64,000 nucleotides of DNA from Lateolabrax maculatus (lineage: Eukaryota; Chordata; Actinopteri; Acropomatiformes; Lateolabracidae). Below are positions 58,080-64,000 of this stretch, one piece after another. The DNA is taken from positions 3,166,501-3,230,500 of the forward strand of contig CM062207.1 in assembly GCA_031216445.1 (NCBI GenBank), read 5' to 3'. The position numbers and the translations under genes were made by a program. Position 1 is the first letter of the stretch. Each line of letters begins with the position of its first letter. Under the pieces are notes generated by a model. It was not told where the DNA came from. It made no database searches and saw nothing but the letters and a program-made list of their open reading frames with translations.

Positions 58080-58410
58080 AGACAGAGAGGGAAGACGAAA
58101 GAGAAGAAATAATAAAGTAGGATGAGAGAAAGGGAAGGAAAGAAGGGAGAGATAAAGAATGGGGGAGGGGGGAAAAGGGAACGAGAGAGAGAAAGTGTGA
58201 AAGGGGTAAGCGCCAAAAGCGGAGCGAGAGAAAGCGAGCGCAGAGCGTGGCGGAGGAGGCGGAGAGGTGGGAAGGGTGCTCGTTTCAAAAAGGACGGATT
58301 AACGAAAAAGGGCTTCGGGTAGTTCAGCCAAAAAACAAGGAGAATAGAGAGAGAGAGAGAGAGTGAGAGAGAGAGAGAGAGGGAGCAGGAGAGGGAGAGA
58401 GAGGCTTGGC
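58080..58410 (+). repeat. purine-rich tract with (GA)n
   Basis: The plus strand is strongly G/A-rich, with an AGAGAG run at 58346-58385. Mirror-like purine tracts can form triplex (H-) DNA. Confidence 0.75.
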
Positions 58411-58496
58411 CCCTGACCCAGGGACATTATAGGAAGGGAGATTATGGTTGTTCAAAACTCTCTAAGCACTCACCCCGGGACCCCAGCTAATACCCT

Positions 58497-58497
<1 letters not shown>

Positions 58498-58529
<32 letters not shown>
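58498..58529. repeat. (CA)n microsatellite
   Basis: A pure CA tract of 32 bp. Confidence 0.95.
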
Positions 58530-58530
<1 letters not shown>

Positions 58531-59760
58531 AAATACAAGCGAATGCAGACACACAGTGTGAAACTCAACAAATGCATGCAGAGTTCTGGTGATGCATTTT
58601 CTTCTTCACACACTGTCCTGCTGCCCCAAATACTCACTAAGGCACCAAATGTGTATTCATCCGCAGCTGAAAATAGTCCCCAACTAATGCACTATTCTTT
58701 TCTGTATGAGTAAAGTTTGTTAAAGACTACAGTGCCCCGCTGTTTTAACAAGTTTGCTATTTTAAATTAAAGTATAGTTTGAGATTTGCTTTTTTAGTTG
58801 GAACAATCAGATTTGGGGCTGAGCGCCAAAAACAGCGTAGACGAGGTGTGAAGTGTGGCACGACGGACTAACACATTGTTGGTTTTGGTCTTTGTTGTCA
58901 TTTGTTGACAATAGAAAAAAAAAAAGAATAACTTGAGCATCATCCTTTCAGCTTTTACTCACATATACAAAGTTTATCAAGTGCGATCACTCCTTCACAC
59001 ACACACACATACACTCATTGAGAAAGAGAGCTTAACATTGTGCTCTATACTCGGCCCGCGACAAGAGTGTTGGAGGAGGGAGCAGTGTGTTCTCGGGGTG
59101 AAAGAAGGGGCAAGGGAGACCGCTGCCAGCACCTCCTGCTAATCTGAACAAGAGGAGGAGGAGGAGGAGGACGACGAAGGCAGGGGTGGATGGACGTTGG
59201 AGAAGAGGGAGAAAGATAAAAGCTAGAAGGGTAGCGATGCTTTTACCCCCCAAAAAAGTTGTCGCTTTTTTAACTTACAAAGCTGCAGTCCAAGCAAAAA
59301 AAAATGTACATCAACATCGTTTCTGAGTGAGGAAGGTGGGAAAAACATGGAGGGAGGTGAAGAGACGGCGGTAACAGATAGGAGGTGGTGGAGTCAGAAA
59401 AAAAGATGCGGAAAGAAAAGACGCGAGACGAGGTGAAAGTTTTAAAAATTGAAGTGCAGAGAGTTGAAAGGACAGAAGAAAACGAGAAAAATAGAGGGAC
59501 GTAAGAGAGGAATAATACGACGAAACGCAGTGGACGGAAGTTAAAAGCAGAAGCTGGTCCACTTTTACGAACAAGAATAACAGAAACATGCCGAGCACTT
59601 GACTTTCCATCAATAAATTATATTAAGAGATTTTTAAAAAATGGGACAAAAATAAGAGCGAAAAAGATGGAGCGGAGCTTAGAAAAAAGGTTAGAGGGGT
59701 GTGAGAAGAAGAGTCCTCGGAGGTTCAAGGGTCCTGCTTTGAATGTTAACACTGGTCCAC

Positions 59761-59762
<2 letters not shown>

Positions 59763-59801
<39 letters not shown>

Positions 59802-59921
59802 AAAGGGGCTGCCCCTTGTGCCCGCTCAATGAACTATGTATCACTCACCCAACAAACACACACTCGCACACACACTTGCCAGTTCCCTGCCACTAAAAAG
59901 AAAGAAAGAAAGAAAGAAAGA
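59763..59921. repeat. (CA)n and (AAAG)n microsatellites
   Basis: CA tract at 59763-59799 and (AAAG)6 at 59895-59921. Confidence 0.95.
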
Positions 59922-60075
59922 GTTAATCATGTGGTGTTGTAACATGATCTTTCTGAGCTCACACACGTCTGTGCTCGTGTGCTGAGTTTGTTTCGCTGTG
60001 TGCTACATCTACGTACTCTATATGTACGCCTGCTGCATGTTATTGTGCCCATATACTCATAGTATTTCCATTTAC

Positions 60076-60076
60076 C

Positions 60077-60127
<51 letters not shown>

Positions 60128-60135
60128 CGCGCGCG
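60076..60135. repeat. (GT)20(GC)8 alternating purine-pyrimidine tract
   Basis: CGCG, then about 20 GT units (60079-60119), then about eight GC units (60119-60135): 60 bp of uninterrupted purine-pyrimidine alternation, the sequence class most prone to Z-DNA. Confidence 0.95.
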
Positions 60136-60136
60136 T

Positions 60137-60480
60137 CAGGACTGTGTAACCGCAGCTATGCAGCACACAGCGGACCGGACCGCAGTAATGGAACCTACTA
60201 TAGATGAAGCCACCAGGCCTCACAATCCCCGCTCTGTCTGAGCTCGTTTAAAGGCACAATCCACCTACAAACAAAGATCCCACATGTGCTGTAAAGCAGA
60301 GAGGCCCCGAGGCGGTCGGCCTGTCTTCGCAAGGACGGACTTTAATCACGATTCGGTCATGATGAGCGGTGGAGTGGAGACACAGAGCAGGTCGCCATAA
60401 AAGGGCGTTTAAGGATTCAAATCTCTCGTCTCCCGACTTCCCGTCAAAGCGCTTGAAGCCGTCACCATTAAATCAAACAT
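60137..60480. promoter_or_regulatory. low-repeat CpG-containing block with CArG box and TCF-like site
   Basis: This block sits directly beside a Z-DNA-type tract. It contains ACAAAGATC (TCF/LEF-like, about 60272) and a perfect CArG box, CCATAAAAGG, at 60395-60404, with scattered CpGs and no microsatellite. SRF binds CArG boxes (established). The enhancer role is inferred. Confidence 0.3.
60395..60404. promoter_or_regulatory. CArG box (SRF consensus CC(A/T)6GG)
   Basis: CCATAAAAGG is an exact match to the SRF consensus. Because A/T-rich 10-mers of this kind occur by chance, binding is not implied. Confidence 0.4.
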
Positions 60481-61314
60481 TTGAAATGGTTAAATCGGCA
60501 CTTGATCCTGGAGTTTGAGCTGCTTAACAATAGAAATCAGGTCAGAAATTTGTGATCTGGGGTATTTTCACAGTTTAGAGTAAAATGTTAAAACTCATGT
60601 TTTTTTTTCCACTTAAAAGACAATAATTATTTCGGGGGCCAATGATCCTGGATGCCTTCCTCGTTCCCGTATAACATGCAAGTACGCATGTTTGCCGTGC
60701 CTAATGATTGGTTGAAATTAAAAGTTAACTAGTTGCCAGCGAACATCGAAAACCTTTTAATTTATGTCTGACAAGTTTACGTTGTAAACAACAGGAACCA
60801 AAGCTGCCTTCAAATGCAACTTTATAGTTTGGATACGCAAAGCCGAATCCACGAAATGTTCAGCGTTTCAGAGGCTGAGGTCCTGAGAACACGTTCAACA
60901 ACAGTCTTGCTACCTGGCAGATGACAAAAATAGATGCTGTATTGTTACCTTTTTAAAATCATGTATGATTTTGTATCTTTTACTTTTAAATATTGTATTC
61001 AAAGGAAGACAAAAAATTAAAACTAGAAAAGTAAATTCATTTCAACTCAAAGCCCTCGGAAAGTTTCCACAAGCAAAGTTATGAAAACCACATTATATGG
61101 TTGTTCAAATGAACTGTTATCATAATGACGACTGCACTTGAAGGCAACACGAGTGTGTCACAAGGGGCAGATAGAGATTAAAGGACGAATTCACCATTAA
61201 AAGGAAATCATCAGCTTCGTCGATCCTTTACCACCTGTTAAATATTTAGGAATTTGGTTTGTTAAAGTGCTACCAGAAAGAGCCGGAGACAGCAGAGCGG
61301 AGACAGGTGTAGAA

Positions 61315-61333
61315 GAAGAAGAGGAAGAGGAAG

Positions 61334-61369
<36 letters not shown>
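61315..61369. repeat. GAA/GAG-rich stretch and (GA)17
   Basis: GAAGAAGAGGAAGAGG runs into a pure GA tract at 61336-61369. Confidence 0.9.
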
Positions 61370-61371
<2 letters not shown>

Positions 61372-61505
61372 GTCATCGCTGTGTGAGATGAGAGAGGGTT
61401 TGGTCTGCAGGACTGTTATTACTCTGCCCACCGTCATTTTCACTTCATCACTGCAAAACAGACAAGAAGACAGTCTGGCAGACAGAAGGACAACATATTA
61501 GTGGT

Positions 61506-61559
61506 TGTGTGCGTGCGTGTATGTGTGTGTGTGTGTGTGTGCGTGCGTGTATGTATGTA

Positions 61560-61607
<48 letters not shown>

Positions 61608-61713
61608 CTGCTGGTAAAGTTTGTCCAAACTGCTGACGGCCAAATTTGACTAATTATGAAAGGTGGAAACAATCACTGATAACACATTCACGTGCACATT
61701 CTAGATACAAATG

Positions 61714-61752
<39 letters not shown>

Positions 61753-61970
61753 GCTCTCACTGGCTCAGGCTCATTCACAAACTTAAATGACACAACACAC
61801 ACAAACACACAGTACAGTCTGAGTATCTGTGCCATGTGTTCATTTCCTCCGGTCTGACCCAGATTCAGTCCAGCCTGTCTGCAGTGTGAGTGTGTGTGTG
61901 TGTGAGAGAGTGTGTGTGTGTGTGTGAGTGTGTGTGTGTGTGTGTGTGAGTGTGTGTGTGTGAGTGTGAG
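61506..61970. repeat. TG-rich microsatellite cluster
   Basis: Compound (TG)(CG)(TATG) at 61506-61605, (TG) at 61715-61751 and (TG) with GA interruptions at 61885-61970. Confidence 0.95.
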
Positions 61971-62734
61971 AGGTATCAAGACCAGACCAGGAGAGGCTGT
62001 ATCAAGAATAGCAGATAGGTTTCCCCTCGTTGACCGGGAACAGCATCAGTGGACGTCTGAGTCTGTGTGTCGACATCGATTCTGTCAATCGAGATCACTG
62101 AATTTTTTTTTTACGCTTGAAGTACTTTTATGTCTAAGAAATCTTGTATTAATAACCTGTACGTAGTCCAAAATATTGTTTTTAATTTCACATCTACACC
62201 ATCAGTTTATTCAAAACCACGTCTGGGAACTTTGCACTTTGGTGACCCCAAGTGGCAGCAAAAGGTAACTGCTTTAATTTTCTAAAGTTGACAGAGTTCA
62301 GCACATGCAAATCACTTTACGTGGTTTCTGATTGTGCATTTGACCCGAAATTTGCACGTTGCTGTTTCGGATCCACTTTCGTCCCTTCAGTCTGACCTGG
62401 ACGAAAAAGTTTCAACGTGTTTGAAATCTTCATTGGGTATTTTGTATAAAGCTAAAAAACTAAATTGTTACAGGAAATACAGGAAAAATCCCTTTTTATC
62501 ACTTTTTTTACTTAAACAACTGGCAGTTTTAACCTTGACTTTACCCCAGAGAGACTGAGAAAACCTTAAACAAACTGGCACGAGACTCTTTTGCCAGTTT
62601 GCACTTGTATGGAAAGTATATTGGTGTATCTGTGAGTGTAGGTGTGTGAAATATGCGTGCATAAGTCATGTGTGTTTATATCGACGTATGCTTAAATCTA
62701 CCCCATGTAAGATGTGTTTAAATGAGTGTGTGGG

Positions 62735-62790
62735 TGTGTGTGCTCAGTGGTAACGCTCCTGCTTGGCACCGTCCCTTCAGAAAGCCCCAG
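62735..62790 (+). repeat. possible tRNA-like A-box sequence
   Basis: GCTCAGTGGTAACGCTCCTG resembles the A box and D-arm of tRNA-derived SINEs, but no B box follows. Confidence 0.2.
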
Positions 62791-64000
62791 CTCCTAATGA
62801 GAGCCGACAGGTCTTTGGCAGAGGGAACATAAAACTATTCCTAACTGCACATCGCTTTAAAATGGATCCGTCACAAAAATGTGCCTCTGCTGCTGCGCGT
62901 GTCGAGTTAAAAATATACTGTATACTCACACATTTAGGGCAGAAAGAGTGTTTATGTGGGAAATCTGAAAGAGACGGAAAAGAGGAGAGGCAGTAAAAGA
63001 ACAAAGGAGAATGCGAGGTGAGAAAAAGAAAATAATGTAACATTTTCAAAATGCCAAGAAAAAAGTAGTTTTTGACAGTTTGTCACCGATCAGTTAATTA
63101 ACTTATGTACGACATACGGTATTCCTACATAACTGCCTCTCGTTCACGCACACAAAGACGCAATCTGCAGCCCAGGATCTGCAATCTGTGTTTAGATACT
63201 TTTCACAGGTGGAGCAAAGATGATTACCATTCCTTAAAGTGGCAATAATCTATAATCGATCAAGTGACGACGTGAAAACAACGCGACAATGTGAAAGGAT
63301 GAACCTGCGGAGAATTAGTGGCTGAACAGCAACAAGTTAAGCCAGTTAATTCCCTCAGGAGTTGGTGGAGACCAAAAACAGAGCTAAAAGAGAGCTCCAA
63401 ACGAATACTCAGGTTGCTCCGTAACTGCAGGATATGTAAAAGATCGCCATGGCAACTTAAAAGGTGATGATCTGTCAGTGTTGTGTTCACAACGTGTTTC
63501 AGCCGCCCCCAAGTGGTAATCAGTTATCGCAGGTTTAAGTATTAAATATGTGAACAAACCAAGAGAATACTTTCACACTATTAACAGAAACGATGTTTGC
63601 AAGACTCGCAGTCGCGTTTCAGGCACGCCTCGCTGCGATGTATATTCAGTCAGCAGCTATGTTCGGACACTCCTGATCAAGACGGCTTTGGTGCAAAAAG
63701 CCCAACATCTGCCACTGAGTATCTTGAATCTTAATGAAGCCCGGCGTGGTTTCGGCCGTTGGCACATTCAGAGGCGTTTTTCGCGACTCGTCTGGGACAT
63801 GTCGTCTCCACGAACAGTCGCTCAGCAGGCCAGTGGCCGAGACACGAGCCAGCATCTGGGCATCAGGTCTCCATCTCTGTCAGGCTGCAGCCCAACATCT
63901 TGGCCTGGCTCTCTCTCTCTGAGCAGTTTAACAGAAGCCATGAGGCGTTTCATTGACTTCACCGACCTCAGCTCTGAGATGAGGTGGAGACTCTGTCCCG

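Larger units (their letters stand above)
49550..64000 (-). other. cyp26b1 intron 1, 3' part (at least 14451 bp; 5' end outside the window)
   Basis: The acceptor CCAG lies at 49550-49553. No minus-strand ORF resembling the CYP26B1 N-terminus (membrane anchor then KLPIPKG-type proline-rich hinge) occurs up to 64000, so the first coding exon lies further upstream. The stretch holds many CA/GT tracts, purine-rich tracts (58080-58410, 61315-61369), a CpG-rich block (56190-56310) and a moderately CpG-rich, low-repeat block at 60137-60480. Confidence 0.8.

Noticed and set aside
63646..63855. Minus-strand SATGLLSD considered as the end of exon 1
   Set aside because: Lacks the conserved proline-rich hinge and Trp. 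No similarity to the CYP26B1 N-terminus.
63850..63960. Plus-strand frame at the window end considered as an exon of a neighbouring gene
   Set aside because: No recognisable protein and no convincing splice sites. It would also lie inside cyp26b1 intron 1.

Overview
The window looks like nuclear DNA of a ray-finned (teleost) fish. One split vertebrate gene is clear. Around it lie very many (CA)n/(GT)n microsatellites and relics of interspersed repeats that I recognise as typical of teleost genomes (recognition from memory, not a search). Nothing is organised like a bacterial or viral genome. I cannot name the species.

The only protein-coding gene I can support is cyp26b1, the retinoic-acid hydroxylase, on the minus strand. 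Six coding exons lie at 36607-49549 and encode residues 69-512 of an expected 512. All splice junctions are GT-AG, the phases fit, and the heme-binding, ExxR and I-helix motifs are intact. The first coding exon (about residues 1-68, with the N-terminal membrane anchor) is not in the window, so it must lie beyond base 64000 and intron 1 exceeds 14.4 kb. The 3' UTR probably runs from 36606 down to about 33170, where an AATAAA signal on the minus strand is followed by U-rich sequence.

Layout: 1-33 kb is a gene-poor region downstream of cyp26b1. It holds decayed transposons, including a fragment of a RecQ-like helicase ORF at 1.34-1.64 kb, a tRNA-derived SINE at 23.9 kb, a small inverted-repeat element at 27.0 kb, a degenerate repeat with a period of about 355 bp at 6.5-8.1 kb, microsatellites and long pyrimidine-rich tracts. 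33.2-36.6 kb is the probable 3' UTR. 36.6-40.1 kb holds the last five coding exons. 40.1-49.3 kb is intron 2, with a perfect DR1 nuclear-receptor element at 47.3 kb. 49.3-49.55 kb is exon 2, whose donor lies 14 nt from a (CA)20 tract. 49.55-64 kb is the 3' part of intron 1, with a dense run of dinucleotide repeats, a CpG-rich block at 56.2 kb and a CArG-box-containing block at 60.1-60.5 kb.

I found no previously undescribed protein system. The points most worth a second look are cis-regulatory and structural: the DR1 element inside an RA-degrading gene, the CA repeat next to the exon 2 donor, the CpG-rich block beside an inverted CA/GT pair in intron 1, the (GT)n(GC)n Z-DNA-type tract, the 355-bp periodic repeat, and a Gly-to-Ala change in the substrate-recognition loop of Cyp26b1.
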